A stretch of 64,000 nucleotides of DNA from Labyrinthula sp. Ha (GCA_015227615.1 JAALGZ010000021.1:558001-622000); one strand, 5' to 3'; shown: positions 21,870 to 35,208, counted from the stretch's first letter. Notes: generated from the sequence alone by a model not told the origin. Translations and numbers: made by a program.

Positions 21870-24800
21870 GAAACCGATAAAGTTCTGGGGAAACAAAATC
21901 TGCTCGATTATAGAATATTAATATAGTTGAAACTAAGAAGCAAACAATATATAAGCTAAAGAGGTTTTGCTACTCTTATCTCATTATTGTTCTTTGTTTT
22001 ATATTAATAAATAGAAAGAAACAATAATGTATTTATTCAAAATAAAAAAATCAAATTTTCTTTAAAAATAGGAATTTCATCAGTTATGGACGTAGGTTGT
22101 AGAAGAAGAAAACATTATAATTTAGCCATACTATGGGGTACTCTGAAAACTCGTTTTTCAGTCAAAAACGTTGAAGAATATTCTGAGCTTTAAACTTTTG
22201 AAGTACTGGCAAAGTATTTAGAGAACATATGTGTGTGTTGTTCCGAGACCAACCCCTTTGCCATATTAATAACATTTTGTGCATTCTTACCGTGCTACTT
22301 TTTTTTGGTAACTTTAGTATTATTAGACTACTAGTGTTTTGACAAAATGAATCTAAATATGGCTGTGGCAGCTTGTTTCTTGGCCAAACAAACACCCATT
22401 GCAACCAAGGAAATGCGAAAAGAAAGCAATTATCATGTTCAAACTCATAATATTCTAAGCCGTCCAAAAGCCCAGACTTTTTGCATCACCAAATTATTTG
22501 AGGAAGAAGTATGAGAAGGCTCTTCCCCATTTCCTTCTGTAAGAATTGCCCATATTGGAATTTTTTCAAATAACCGGAGCCTTGGTCTGACTTTCCTGCC
22601 GTGTGGCACCTAGTCGGAATTACCAAAATGTAAGGTACCAAAATTCTTGCACGACCTGGATTCTCCAGAGCTCCTCGTCATCATCGCTAAATTTCGGGGC
22701 TTTCACTACATTTCCCAGTTATTTGAACCTATTCATTGTATGTTTAATGCCATCTAGAGCAAAACTAACATGTGTGGAATTTTCAATTCATTAGAAGAAC
22801 ATCTTCAGTAGTTCCAGTAATTTTAATAGGATTATAATCTGATCCTTAACTAAGTGATCGTTTTCCGATTTTTAGTGACTTATTCGTAAAGGTAAACTAT
22901 TTTAGAGTGTCTGTTTGATATTTCTAAGTAAAAAACTATTGACACTCCCTCCCAGTAGTCCTAAAAAAAATCTTTTCCTGTTAACCCGTACGTGAAACTC
23001 TCTGACAAAGCCTAGAATTAAACGTATAATCAAGCCTCCTAAGTAACACAAATACTATGTTCTTAGATTATTCTGAAAGAGGCTCTACATAATGGAGTTA
23101 ATGAACATGATCAACAATTCTCTGATCCTAGATCAGATTATCTGCGTCTATGGAATTAAGGCTAGAACACAAGTGAAAGAAATGGATATGTAATTCCCAA
23201 ATCCTCTTTGAATATCATAGAAAGCACCACACAATAAGCTTTCACACGATTAGTTTTCTTTTTTGTGTTTCTTTCATTCTGCTCAGTAGAATTAGAGTAT
23301 TTTCATAATTATTACCAACACTGTATTAAGAAAAATGCTCAGCTTCTGCACTAAGTTTATTTTCTTTCCCCATACAGCGGTGGAACTAAACCTAAAAGAT
23401 GCAGCAAGAGATTGCCGATTTGCTCCAATGAACCTGCTTACATGAGGATTTATACAAAAATTGGTACTTAAATGTCGATATGCATATTTCGGCTTGTTGA
23501 ACCGAAATCATCAAGTAAATAGTTCAGATTATCTCACAACTTCGAATATAGTACAGTTGCTATGTTTTTTTGAACTAGGGTTGAATACATTGTGTATAAA
23601 GATACGTGTAGCGTTTGAAGCTAATAATTTTGCAGAAATATCTAAGGTACACTAAACTAAATGATTTGGAAATTTGGTATGGTCATAAGAAAAAACTAAA
23701 AGCCATATTCGTAATGCACATCCTCAGTAATATTTTGTATATGAAGGCTGAAAGCACCACTAATAGCTCCGAAAGATGCTCGTCTTTATGAAACATGAGC
23801 TGGTTCCCTATGATTGGTATCTCAACGCTTGGTTCAATACAACATTTTTAAGATAGCAAGTGTGGCGCAGTAGGATTCTACGTGACGGTAGAACCAATTA
23901 CTGTAATACAGACTAGAAACCTGCTTAATCTTTGCTCAGTAGTTATCGGCAAATAGTCGCTTCCTATAACAAAGAGAGCTTCGAGTAAATCTAATTGATC
24001 ATTCGATGCTTATATACTAGCAAACAACAAATGCACAAGAGATCAGTGACAGACCACTCATTAGGCTAAAACATGTTATTATACCAAAGTCCTCTTACAA
24101 TGAAGATAATTCTTTTCTGAAAACATGCAATTACTAACTGTGTATCTAAAGATCAGAACGCAAGAAAGGTTTTTGGGTCAGTTATGTCCTCCTTGTAAGA
24201 CCGAAGGCTTTCCAACCTCCGAGTAGGCCCCTTCAAAAAATGATCAGAGGGGACAATTTACTAACAACATTAATGTGTAATTTTAAGAAGAGAATTTTGC
24301 GAGTACTAATGAGATTATACCCTGAGATTTAGGAAAAGCCTAATTCTTTTAGCTATGCTCGAGAAAACGAGAGAAATGAAAAAACAAAAATATGCTCCAT
24401 TTTCTATTATCTCGACAAAATGTATCTAAAATCTATTTTTAGGAAAGGTATTGAACCTGTTGAGTAGAGAATTCATGTTGAAATTGCAATCCTTCTTTGA
24501 AAGGGCGTTATGGAGTATCGGGTTTTCAAACTAGATTTATTAATACGAAGATAGGTACCCGATTCTATATTTTGTCTATGATAGAAATTATATTCTAAAC
24601 TCAGCAGAAAACTTGATTTCTGGCGAACTCCATGGTGGATTGGCTCTTAACATTATGAGATGTACGATATGCATGTAATAAATCTAAATCAGAGAGAAAA
24701 TCGTGTTTTTCCTGCTGCAAGACATGTTACATTCAGTTATTGAGTGTGATTTAGAGACATACTTCTAGACAAGTAAATCGAGTTCCGGAATATTTTCTAG

Positions 24801-27772
24801 AGAACAATATATGCACTACTTGCATGAGTCTACAGGAAACGTTGTAAGTCTAAACGAACAGGAGACAGGCAACGATACTCAAAGGCATCTCTCACATACA
24901 GCATAGGACTGGAAAATAACAAGCCTGTCTAAATATTAAAGAAATGATGACAAGAGTTGAGTTGCAGTGCGAACATTGTGTAAACAATTACATGAGCCAT
25001 GTTTCTCCTAGCATGATGTATATGTCGCCAATGACAGCTTACAGCTTGATTCTACCACGTTAATATTTTATGCTCAGCTCTTCTTGAGAAAGTATTATTG
25101 GATCAAGCGCTATTCTACTCAACAACAGGGCATTAATTCCAGGACTCCAATTATATATTTACCCAAATATACTAATCAAAATCTAGAGTAGCCATTCTTG
25201 CGACTGCAAGATATTCGTGCTATTGTCCATATTATATGAATCCATTTATGAAAAATAAAATATCACATGTGGTCGGACAAATAATGCAGATATAATAGCA
25301 TATATTCAAGAAAGCATATATCCTCGCAATACAAGTAACTGTCTCAAATTTAGTGAAAATAATATTAAATAATTGTCGTTAAAGATATTTTAGAATTGTA
25401 TCATGTCTTAACAAAAGATCAACTCTTGATTAAGTATTTACCGAAGATAAAGATATCAGAAAAAATGAACTTTTGGTTTTCGAGTACTCTCAAACTTTCT
25501 ACTACACGGGATATAAAGCTCAACCCAATTCATGAGAAAATATTCGTGATATTGATTTGCAGCTGTCTAAATACAATGTTATGGAAATATCGCCAGGGTA
25601 TTTGCGAAGAGATACCACTACAAATAGCACTAACATGGATACTAATCTTTTTGATTGAAGGTCAGACTACTATAATGGATCTTCTGGTAAATTTTTAGAA
25701 TTATAAATTAGCTGAGATAACCTAGGAAAATAGGTTCTCATCTTAGCAAATAAAAATCTTTTATTACCTTTTCATCTAATAAGGCTCTAGTTAGTTAAAT
25801 GTACAACTCCATACTTAGAAAAATCAACTACTTATTCTCTTTATAGATATACGGCTATATAACCTTACTGAACACATGGAGTAAAATTTCTTAGTTCACT
25901 ATTACTAATACACCAGCCCCAGACCCCAAAAGGTTGCAAGATTCTAATATCTCAGTCACTACTACAAAATAGAAGATGTCATTAATATACTTTCAAAGGT
26001 ATCTGCTACTGGTTTCATTCTATTGAGGTAGATTTTCTAATAGTTTAAATGGTAAGCATTATTCTGACTTACCATGGTCTTGTTTTTTTTTGCGTATTCA
26101 TTCTATTCCTGATTTGCATTAGAAGTATTATCATACATATTCGTCAAGAGAGACACTGCTTATATTAGAATAAAAAAAATGCAACAAAACAGGATAGTTG
26201 TAGATGGTGAAAAGATACTCAACTATTATCATCCTAAACTTAGTCATAGCAGTATTTCTAACTTCTTTTCAAAGTCAGAGTTAATCATGGATTATTATCC
26301 TCGAAGGAAAACCATTACATTTTGAGGGTAACTCGTGCCAGAAATAACCGCACACATAAATCGAGAAATTTTTCTTTGATTGAATTTGCTGACATAAGAA
26401 ACGAAATCTTTTCTGGAATTCATTTTTATTTACCTTGCTTGAAAGTTAACAAAGAGCGCAAGCATTAGGAAGTGAATGGTAAGTCGTAATGATAATGACA
26501 TAATCTCGAAGTCACATTTCATCATATCAAAATTGAAACTCATAGCGAAGTGGGATTAGGATAAATGAGACAAGCCACAGAGTTCCAAGTTGCCAAGGGG
26601 AGGGCACCGAAATTATAAGCCAGAGATGTCGGTCATTATTGAACTATCGATCAATAACATTATTATACTAGTTCATTTATTTGGTTTATTGACATGGTTT
26701 CCTGAGAAACTTTGAAAAAATGATTACTCCTTGCCATGGAAAGGCACTTGCGCATATAGTTCATCGAGAGAAGAGTGCATCTAAATCCAATATAATGCCT
26801 TTGATCCCTATCGTATATTTTTTTGTCGTTGCCCTACAATGCTACAACATCTTTTCGCACTCTATACCTGAGCCAATGGCACTAGGGAAAAGGATCTATG
26901 GAGTTCTTAGTAGAGTCTAATAGTAATGTGGGTAAATTCTAGCATGGCGAGGAGACACACAGACCTCTTCTGCGTTGTAAAATTATTCTATTGTTAATGT
27001 CTCGAATTAGCTTGAAAGATTAGACACTTGCCTAGGAGTCATCTGATCTTAAATTATACTGGAAAACTTCACACATAAAAATAATTTTTTCAATTTCCAA
27101 GAACCCAACACATTTATGGTCTTTGAGTACGCTATATCCTAAGATTCATCTACCTCATGAACTGTATCATATGGGCAAGAAGTTTTAAATGCTGGCGTTA
27201 TGAAAAATAGGTATAGCAATTTAAATTAGTTTATCTTGAGCACAAGGGCATCCTAGCTTCTTTTGTGTCGTTGGAATCTTCTTCAAGTTAAACCATGATC
27301 CGTCAGAGGAAGAATATTTGAGGCTGAGCTTCCTAGTGCCTGGACAATGAGTGTCTTCAGTAGCACTTTGGAACAAAAAAAGGTTATAGATGCTATAAAG
27401 GAAAGGTGACGTGGAATAAGACTAGAACTTACACACAGCACTTCTCACATTTTCAACATCATTCCTGATAGATTCAACCTAGTTACCGCAACTTAACTTG
27501 AATAATCTCAATTTTGCGCAAAAGTTACAGCTCTAAGTCGTAGATACTTAAAATCAACACAAGCTGGAATTTCTGTTTGGCTGTCACATGACCCGTGAGT
27601 TTTATTCTTCTTCGGAAAAGACACAGGTTTTACTCTTTGTACTGCCGCTTAAGGGGTTGTTGATCTCGACTTGTGTCCTACCAACCCCTTAAAAGATTAA
27701 TAGGAAAATCCAAAGCAGACAAAATTTAATATATGACGACTTTAATGAAATTACTTAGAAAGCATATTTGGT
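21870..27772. other. Gene desert
   Basis: About 5.9 kb of AT-rich DNA. Open frames at 22162-22467, 22603-22794, 23461-23655, 25396-25698 and 26720-26920 have no motif that I recognise. No repeat shared with the rest of the window was found. It may consist of transposon remnants too old to name. Confidence 0.45.
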
Positions 27773-29110
27773 TTATTTCTTAGCATCCTTTGTTTTCAAA
27801 GGCTCTCGAATAAAAGGCATGAAATCAGTTCCCATCAACTCTTGTAGTACCTTTGGAACTTTCACACCTTCTGCCGTTTGATAGTTCTCCAAGATGCAGC
27901 AAATCGTTCGAGTAACTGCGCACAGAGTAGCGTTTAACATGTGTACATACTTCCCTTTAGCAAATCGAATTCCAAGTCCTCGGCTTTGATAATCCAAACA
28001 GTTTGAGCAGGAGACAAGTTCCTTGAAATCATCATACCCAGGAAAATAAGCTTCAATGTCATACTTCTTACTAGCCGCGTTATTTAACTCTCCAGACACA
28101 ATATTCACAACTCTATAACCCAATCCCAAACTCTGCAAGAACTCTTCTGAAACTTTTCTCATCTCTTCATGCATTTCCCAGGATTTTTCTGGCTCTGTAA
28201 TGCAAAACTGTTCAACTTTATCAAACTGATGAACTCGAAAAATGCCCCAGGTATCTTTCCCATGCTTTCCTGCTTCCTTTCGAAAATTCGTACTAAATCC
28301 GGCGTACTTGATCGGCAAAAGCTTCTGGTTTATAATCTCTCCCACATGATACATGCATAGAGGTTGTTCAGAGGTTGCAATCAGATATTTATCCTGATCT
28401 GTGTCTTCTTTCTTCGCAGCGGAAGCAGTAGTTAAATGATACAATTGGTCATCATAATCGTCTAATTCAGCTACCTTTGACATACTTTCTTTTGTCATAA
28501 AAAATGGTGGTATCACTTTAGTATATGTTTTAGACTGCAAGAAGTTCATCGCATAGTTTGCAAGTGCTTGCGATAAAGTAACTGCAACTCCTGTTAAAAA
28601 ATATCCTCGATGTCCTGCTGTTTTCACTCCCCTCTCAGGCTCGTAACCCCCAATCATGTACAATAAATTGTGATGGTTTTTAGCTTCTGATTTATCAACT
28701 CCCAAGGAACTTTCTTCTGGAGTAAATGTGCCAACAACAAGATTGTTTTCTTCATCATTTGATACAGGAACGGACTCGTGAATAATGTTTCCAATCTTAT
28801 GAATTTCACCTTTTGTAACTTCATCTAGGTATTGTGTAAGCTGCTCTTTAACTTGAATCTCTGATGTCAAAAGTTTGGAGCGTCTAATCTCTTCATCTGC
28901 ATTTTCCTTTTTCTTCTTTTTCTGTCCAATAAGTTTGTTTATGGTGTTCTTTTCTTGTCTTGCCGCATCCAGTAAATTCTTGTTTTCACTCCATAATTTA
29001 TACCAAGAGATGCATTTGTCAACTAAGTCTTTTTCTTTGGTAAATCGCTTTTCTTCCGATGCAGAAACTAGTTCAGGACATTCTTTCAACAAGTTTCTGT
29101 CGATTGGCAT
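27773..29110 (-). CDS. SARS1: Seryl-tRNA synthetase, cytosolic
   Basis: Charges tRNA-Ser (and tRNA-Sec) with serine in the cytosol; a class II aminoacyl-tRNA synthetase. At 445 residues it has the eukaryotic N-terminal pattern (LxSxxEEKRF...LVDKCISW) and a helical tRNA-binding arm (about 40-100). The catalytic core has TSEQP (246-250), motif 2 FRKEAGKHGKDTWGIFRVHQ (276-295) and motif 3 around LNATLCAVTRTICCILENYQ (392-411). It is shorter than vertebrate SerRS (about 514 residues) and lacks the vertebrate C-terminal extension. No organelle targeting sequence is seen. The start ATG lies 18 bp from a TTTTGGGCAA motif in the promoter shared with the divergent Med4-like gene. Its product, Ser-tRNA-Sec, would also feed the SepSecS pathway encoded at 57399-58769. 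Confidence 0.97.
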   Translation of the reverse strand: MPIDRNLLKECPELVSASEEKRFTKEKDLVDKCISWYKLWSENKNLLDAARQEKNTINKLIGQKKKKKENADEEIRRSKLLTSEIQVKEQLTQYLDEVTKGEIHKIGNIIHESVPVSNDEENNLVVGTFTPEESSLGVDKSEAKNHHNLLYMIGGYEPERGVKTAGHRGYFLTGVAVTLSQALANYAMNFLQSKTYTKVIPPFFMTKESMSKVAELDDYDDQLYHLTTASAAKKEDTDQDKYLIATSEQPLCMYHVGEIINQKLLPIKYAGFSTNFRKEAGKHGKDTWGIFRVHQFDKVEQFCITEPEKSWEMHEEMRKVSEEFLQSLGLGYRVVNIVSGELNNAASKKYDIEAYFPGYDDFKELVSCSNCLDYQSRGLGIRFAKGKYVHMLNATLCAVTRTICCILENYQTAEGVKVPKVLQELMGTDFMPFIREPLKTKDAKK

Positions 29111-29249
29111 TGTATCTTTTTAAATTATTTTGGGCAATGGCTGATCAGTCAATCATATTACGCTTTAAGACTATTCGAGCATATTATTGGTCATAAAGTT
29201 TAAGCGTTTCGATTGGCTAAAGAGTTAATTCAGCCAATCAAATCAAGAG
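29111..29249. promoter_or_regulatory. Shared divergent promoter with CCAAT boxes
   Basis: The 139 bp between the SerRS and Med4-like start codons contain ATTGG at 29186-29190, GATTGGCT at 29211-29218 and its reverse complement AGCCAATC at 29232-29239. These are the CCAAT-box sequence bound by NF-Y in other eukaryotes. TTTTGGGCAA lies at 29128-29137, and the same 10-mer recurs in the divergent promoter at 58798-58807. The short spacing implies a bidirectional promoter. Confidence 0.6.
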
Positions 29250-29774
29250 ATGAAATTGGACGATAAATTTGAAGAATACAGAAGAATAGAAAAAAAAGCA
29301 AACAAATTGCAAGATATTTTGTCAACAAAAGTTCGACCTTTGATAAACAATCGAAATGTTGATATTAATGTAGACGACGTAGTCGATTATGCAAAAAAAT
29401 TAAGCTTCACAACCCGTGCCCCGGTGAAATGGGGTGACCTTTCGTTAGATCAACTCCCACCTCCTTTTAAAGCACCTTACCCTCAGATAAGTCAAATAAA
29501 ACAAGGAATTTTATTCTCAGACTTATATGATCTAATAAAAAACCTAAAATTACATAAACAGCAACTAGAGGAGGAAAAGAAACGGGAGTTTTCTGATGAT
29601 CAAGAGAGAAAAGATGAGTTTGAAGCGGCGTTGAACAGAGCTGATGAAGATTTTAATGTACAACGAAGTTTGAATATGACAAAACTTACAGAAATTAAAA
29701 AGGAAGAGAATGTTTATGATCTAGGGTTTTCTTCTGATAGTGATGATGAGGACGATATAAGTGATGAGGAATAG
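29250..29774 (+). CDS. MED4: Mediator complex subunit 4-like protein
   Basis: A 174-residue protein with an N-terminal helix (1-30) followed by DVVDYAKKLSFTTRAP (43-58) and W....LDQLPPPFKAPYPQ (about 61-79). This is the hallmark order of Med4: an (I/V)xYAxxISxTTxAP block, a Trp, then a proline-rich segment leading into SQIKQGIL. A coiled coil spans about 95-150, and the tail is very acidic with SSDSDDEDD. Med4 is a middle-module subunit of Mediator, which links transcription factors to RNA polymerase II in the nucleus. The gene shares its promoter with SerRS. The call rests on motif resemblance; the protein is shorter than animal Med4 (about 270 residues). Confidence 0.75.
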   Translation: MKLDDKFEEYRRIEKKANKLQDILSTKVRPLINNRNVDINVDDVVDYAKKLSFTTRAPVKWGDLSLDQLPPPFKAPYPQISQIKQGILFSDLYDLIKNLKLHKQQLEEEKKREFSDDQERKDEFEAALNRADEDFNVQRSLNMTKLTEIKKEENVYDLGFSSDSDDEDDISDEE

Positions 29775-31349
29775 TTTTTTTTGCAACTTCTAGTTTTCAC
29801 CCAATATTTTACAATATTCAAAAACCCTAAGAATCTAAAAAGCTGATATGTTGATATATCAACTTATTATTTATATCGCTATAAATATTTCCAAACTGCA
29901 TTTTTCTTTTCTTTCCAATTTTTTTCAGATCAAAGCAGAGAAACATACATTGTTGAAATATGCTATTCAACTAGAACTCTTTTACAAATATTTCTTAACC
30001 CTAGAAAGCACAAAGTTGAAATCAAACTGTTCTCTCTTATTTCTGATTGATAGAAGCTTTAACTTTCAGTCAAATTTATGACTATTTCATAAGAATAAGT
30101 ATATATTCTTCACTTAACGGATAAGAGTATTGGTACTCGTTTAATATATATAAAATAAAAAATATTCCATAACGAAAGAAATACAGCTTGAAAATATATA
30201 TCATATACGAAGAATATAAAATTTGAGAAAGCGCGTGAAATATTCAAAAGTTCAAAAGTTTATCTTTGAGAGAGATATTTCACGCGCTCTGTTCCAGTTG
30301 TACTTAAGACCAAGCCCAAAAAAACAATGAAACGTGATTTAGAATTAATGGATAAAAATACAGGCTTTTGAATCAGGTATTCTTTGTTTTAAGTTTTTTA
30401 GTCAATTCCCAGCTTATTGAAACTATGAAAACTAAAGTGGTATAGCTTATTTGAAGAATGCTCTATATTTTCTTTTGTCATTGCATCCAAACTATTGACA
30501 AAGTTAAATGCCTAAGTATATCTCTTATTCTGTCCAATCTACTTTGCTTTTCTATTCTTTTTAACTAAAAAAATAAATTAAAGTCGATAATAAAAAGTTT
30601 TATCCATCATTTAATAATTTCATTCAGGTTGCTCACTTTCGGGCAGATTTGTCTCTTTGGTTTGCATACTTGAACCTGTGGTATTTTATATGACAAAAAC
30701 TATTGTCTAATTTATTCCAGCAAAAAAAAAATCTAAATTTACCTCAGTACTTATTTTTTTTAGTAGATTTGAATCTATAGTTCTTTTCTAAGTCTTATGG
30801 AATGTCTTGAAAGACCTGAAAAGAACATGATCTACACTTTTTCATCTAGATTCTCCTTCCTGTTGTGTTGGTTGCAGAATTAAAGGTCAAGAAACAAAAG
30901 CCCAATTAACTTACTCACTCTGCATTACACCCAATACAGAGACTTATTGATATTCTTTAAAATCAATTTTTCTTTCTTTACTGCTTTACGGAAATAATGA
31001 GCCTTAAACCGCACTTCTAAGACCTAGTAACACTAATTCCTAAGTGCGGATCTAATCACAGCTGCACTTAAAATATTATCATGAAAGGCTTAAATAAATA
31101 TCTTAAGAGCTTCGTGATGTGGTTTTCATATTGAGAAATATGTTACTTTACTTTTTGATTGGTTGAACTTCAAATAAGGCCACAAATCTAAGAATAATAT
31201 TTTCACAAAAAGAATGAAACAATAACAAAAACGAAATAGTCAAAGAGGACATGAACTTCAAAAGAAATGAAAAGAAACAAGTTACCACCTAGTTAAGTAA
31301 ATGGTACTGAAAAAGAGGATTTACGTGCAAAGGTATGTTCGAAACGTTA
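29775..31349. other. Intergenic with one hairpin
   Basis: AT-rich sequence downstream of the Med4-like gene. The only structured item is the inverted repeat at 30231-30287. The open frame at 29848-30081 is low complexity and probably chance. Confidence 0.5.
30231..30287. repeat. GC-rich 13-bp inverted repeat
   Basis: GCGCGTGAAATAT at 30231-30243 is perfectly complementary to ATATTTCACGCGC at 30275-30287 around a 31-nt loop. The loop contains the direct repeat TTCAAAAG TTCAAAAG. GCGCG clusters are rare in this AT-rich region, so the match is unlikely to be chance. It lies about 460 bp downstream of the Med4-like stop codon. It may be a foldback element, a structured RNA or a protein site. Confidence 0.65.
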
Positions 31350-33150
31350 GTAAATTTTGCTGAACAACACTTTTGATGAAATGGAGCATCACTCTACTTT
31401 ACACTCGATGAAAGTGGAAATACGCTTGCTGCAACAATCAAAATACAGAGATGTAAAATTCAATGTATTGAAAGTATTAATTGTACCTTTGATCTTAATA
31501 TTAATTTTGATCCTGAACTTTCTAAGTACATTTTTTAGATTGGCAATACCAAACAAGAAGGACATGATATAGAATCTAGTCCAAAGCTAAGAAAATACCA
31601 AGATGACTTTACTGATAAAGAATTTTATCTCATTGAGATGCTTGGTTTGGCTGGTACTTCAATTGGTCCTGTCATTATACGATTTCATGAAAGATATTTG
31701 TGGTATTTACTTACAGATGGAGCTTTTCTAGGGGTGAATAGAAGATCTAGAGACGAATAAAATTTATCTGAAGATACCAATAAGAGTAAGTTGGTGAAAT
31801 GTGGAACAAGTTGTCTCAGTAGAGGAGGAACATTTGAATTATGTTTTAACAAAGCAACATCAGGTAAAGCTACAGTACAAGGCCTAAACTTTCAGGAACA
31901 TCTAAAAGTTGAATTAACAAGACCCTACCAAAACTTCATTCAGATGGATACAACAAATGGTCTTTCAAGAAATCAGTTGCTGGGTATGTTTCCTATAGAC
32001 AGACTAATTTTCACATACCGTCAACTTTGACTGCACTATTATGAAAACAGAAAATACTTTTGAATTAGTTCATGGTCTCTAGGGTCTTGGACTAACTCGT
32101 TCTTCTGTAGTTATGAGTTATGCAAGTTAAGCTATGGCTACAGCTGGAGCAGAGTGAAGAGCTACCAACGCTCGATGTATTAAGTAGTTTGCAACTTCAT
32201 TGGCTTTGTTTCAAAGCATCTCTTAGGTGAAGAGCTTCTGCACCTTAAGATCAACTTGGAAATAGTTTCTTCTCATTGCTTTGATTCAGAAGATGCTCTT
32301 GAACCCATCTTTAAAACTTGGTACATAATCACTAGCAGTAACATCAGCAGAAATACCTAAAAACTTTAATAAGGAGGAAAAGAATGCTCAGCTGGACCCT
32401 TACTGGTAAATTTTGGCGCTGTTTCATAAATCGTGTGAAAGAATTAAATCTCTTCATTCAATGTTGAAAGGATTGGAAGCATTGAAACTGACATTAAGCT
32501 CCGAGACTCTAGATTAACTTCCGGAACATCATTACCAAACAGTTACAAGGTATCAGCATGAATCATTGTCAAGAAAAAAGGATTTAATCAGAAAGGAAAT
32601 TGATCTGTGCAAGTAAAAGCTTTAATTAGTCAGAAATCAGAAAAGATGTTTGGATGCTTTATAATCTTAGATAACGGAATCTCCAAGTACGTTGCTGCAG
32701 AAAAGGTTGAACAGCAGACAGTTGATTTCAATGTTCAAGTTTACGTCGTGGATGAGACGGCATATCCAATACATTCCCACTTCTTCTGATTTGGCCTGAG
32801 AATTCTTTGCAGGTACCATGCATGTGTTTGCTAGAAAGAGCAGCGAAAATTCAACTGCCAGGTAAATCTGCTTCTTAGATTTGATTTTCATAGACATCCC
32901 CTACATGTTCCAGCTTTTAATAGGCTAGGAGGCCAAGTGACCCCAAACACGGAGGGATCTGAGTTAAAGGTCAAGGTCCTACCTTTCAGCGTGTTAAAAG
33001 CACCAGCTAACCACACTGTAAGGTACGGTCAATTATTTTCGATGCACACGGAGTTTTGCACCCAAAAAAACGAAGAAGAGTTGAAGAAAGCATGTCTAAT
33101 TGTAGTAAAGATGTGGGGCTCAGAAGAAAAGTCCAGATGAATATTTTTTA
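31350..33150 (+). mobile_element. Decayed Mutator-like (MULE/SWIM) transposase, copy 2
   Basis: A second dead copy of the transposase seen at 0.9-2.5 kb, in the same orientation. An open frame at 31794-32027 reads CGTSCLSRGGTF, GKATVQGLNFQEHLKVEL and IQMDTTNGLSRNQ, aligning with the copy 1 blocks CLESGASF, GKAILSRLNFQ and ILMDTTHDFSK. Upstream, EFYLIEMLGLAGTSIGPVII (about 31.62-31.68 kb) is the counterpart of the N-terminal region of copy 1. Downstream, FIILDNGISKYV is followed by SLQVPCMCLLERAAKIQL near 32.81-32.86 kb, which resembles a SWIM zinc finger, and by ELKVKVLPF (about 32.96 kb). Several frame breaks are present. Conserved ordering in both copies supports a real protein family; the Mutator label is by motif. 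Confidence 0.5.
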
Positions 33151-35208
33151 ATTTTGACCCATCCTTAGCATAGGATTCATCAACAAGGTGGAGCTTCTCT
33201 CGAGAAAAGAAAACCAACACGTAAACAAGAGGAAGGAAGCTCGCAGAATAGGCTGAATATAAGTTCGATGTAAATGCACATGTTTATCGTTTGTACTCCC
33301 TCTCACCATCGAGGTTCACAACCAGCAAAACCCTGATCCCTAACCTCCATACCGAAAAGAACTTTCAACATCTGAACTTTGCATATATACTCATTGAGCT
33401 TACTAGAACTCTAGGGGCAATATTTTATGTTACTCTTTCCGAGAAGATATGGATGGGTGGAGAAAGCAAAGTAACGTTTCCACTATAGACCCACCTTCTT
33501 TGCCGTAAGCAACTAGTAGGAGCTTTAGACAATTTACAGTTTAGAATCGGGTTTCCTTATCTGTTTTCTTTTTCACTGGTTTTTACATTTTCTAGCAGTT
33601 TCAGATTGAAACATATTTTGGGAAAAGTTTTGTATCACACTCGGATGTTATATCAGGAGAAGGAGATCACATAATATATCTGTTTCTGGTATTTCTTATT
33701 TTCCTATTCACATTCCCTTCACATATATCAACATCTTTTCAAACTTCATATCCTCACCTTTCAAATTTCGTTTGAGTTCCGAGTCAAATTTGAAAAAGTA
33801 CTTTAAGATGAGTTTCTTGAACGTTATATATATATATATTTCTGTTTTTCTCTATATTCTTGTTCCTTTCCACTTCACATCTATAGACTTGTTTCGTTGG
33901 TCCAGATCTAGATCATTTCCATTCAGCAATCTTTCGACATTTTGTAACTAATTTTGAGCTTTTCTTGTTTCTCATTGCTTAATTTGGGGAAAAGTGTATT
34001 TTACGAATTGTAATTATTCAATGAAAAAATTGAGTAGGATATTTCATAGTAAAAAAAATACAATCCAACAACTCCATTTATCTTAAACTAATAGTCCACC
34101 CATGAATACAGTTAATATTTGGGTAATTGCCGGTCCTCTAGTGGTTCTCAGTTGCTGAAAAATAAACCCATAATAAAGTTGTATTAAATAATATTAACCT
34201 GAACCTTTTTACAAACAATGACAACATGTTTGACATGCAAGGGAAATATATATAACTGATAATCATTGTATTTGTATCTACTTTTTTATTCCTTCTTTGG
34301 ATATCAACACTTCAACTTTCTTGCGTTGAACCTAGATTTAGCTCAATATAAAAAGGGTTTATTTTGGGAGTGTAAAAACAGAGAGAGTGGAGATGGACAG
34401 AGTTCAAGTTTTGTAGTACTAGACAAGTAGCCTATAGATAAATTTATTAGCCAGATCAGCATGGATGCTAACCACTTTTTTTTCAAGGTACTATTCAAAA
34501 GGAAACTGATATTTAATGGCCTAATATGGGAAACAAAGTGATTGAGGCAAAAAACCATAACCAGTATTTACCAAGTTTCTTTAGAAAACTTTTGTAATTA
34601 TCATTTTCTCACTCTAGATGTGGTTGGTTTGCAGGTTATCAAAAATATCAGAGATGAAGTTAATTTAAACAAGTTTTCTTCTGAAGAAAATTTCGATACC
34701 TTTATATGCTTGGAAGATACCTTCAAGTAGTCGGAAAACCTTGAAAAAGGACCAGGGAGCTAACTCAAGCCCTAAGTACGTAAACTGAAGTGATTCAGAG
34801 AAGATGCTCATAGAACGACAGGAATTTAAGTATCATACTCAGAAGATGTTCATAAAATACCGAAAAGATCACGAGTAACTTTAAAAGTCTATTTTATACT
34901 TAGGTTTGAAGAGACTAAGGCTCCTATTTATACTTGAAAATCCTTATCCAAAGCAATCTACTCAACTGAGTCTTTCTTCTTACTTTCTTGGTTTCTGTTA
35001 TGGGATTATCTGTCGATAGTTAGTTATGGCGTAATTTCCAAAAATATTATACGACTCTTGATGGTGATAATCAATATTGATAAACAATAGCCGATAAATC
35101 TACCAAGACTTAGTTAACATTACCATTTAATATATTATTTTAATATGTTCACATCAAAATGCACATACCCGAGTTTGTTCTCAATTGACAACAAGCTGTA
35201 ATGACTGA
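33151..35208. other. Gene desert
   Basis: About 2 kb of AT-rich DNA. Frames at 33291-33488, 34343-34558 and 34542-34730 carry no recognisable domain. Some of it may be flanking sequence of the transposase remnant, but no terminal repeats were found. Confidence 0.45.
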
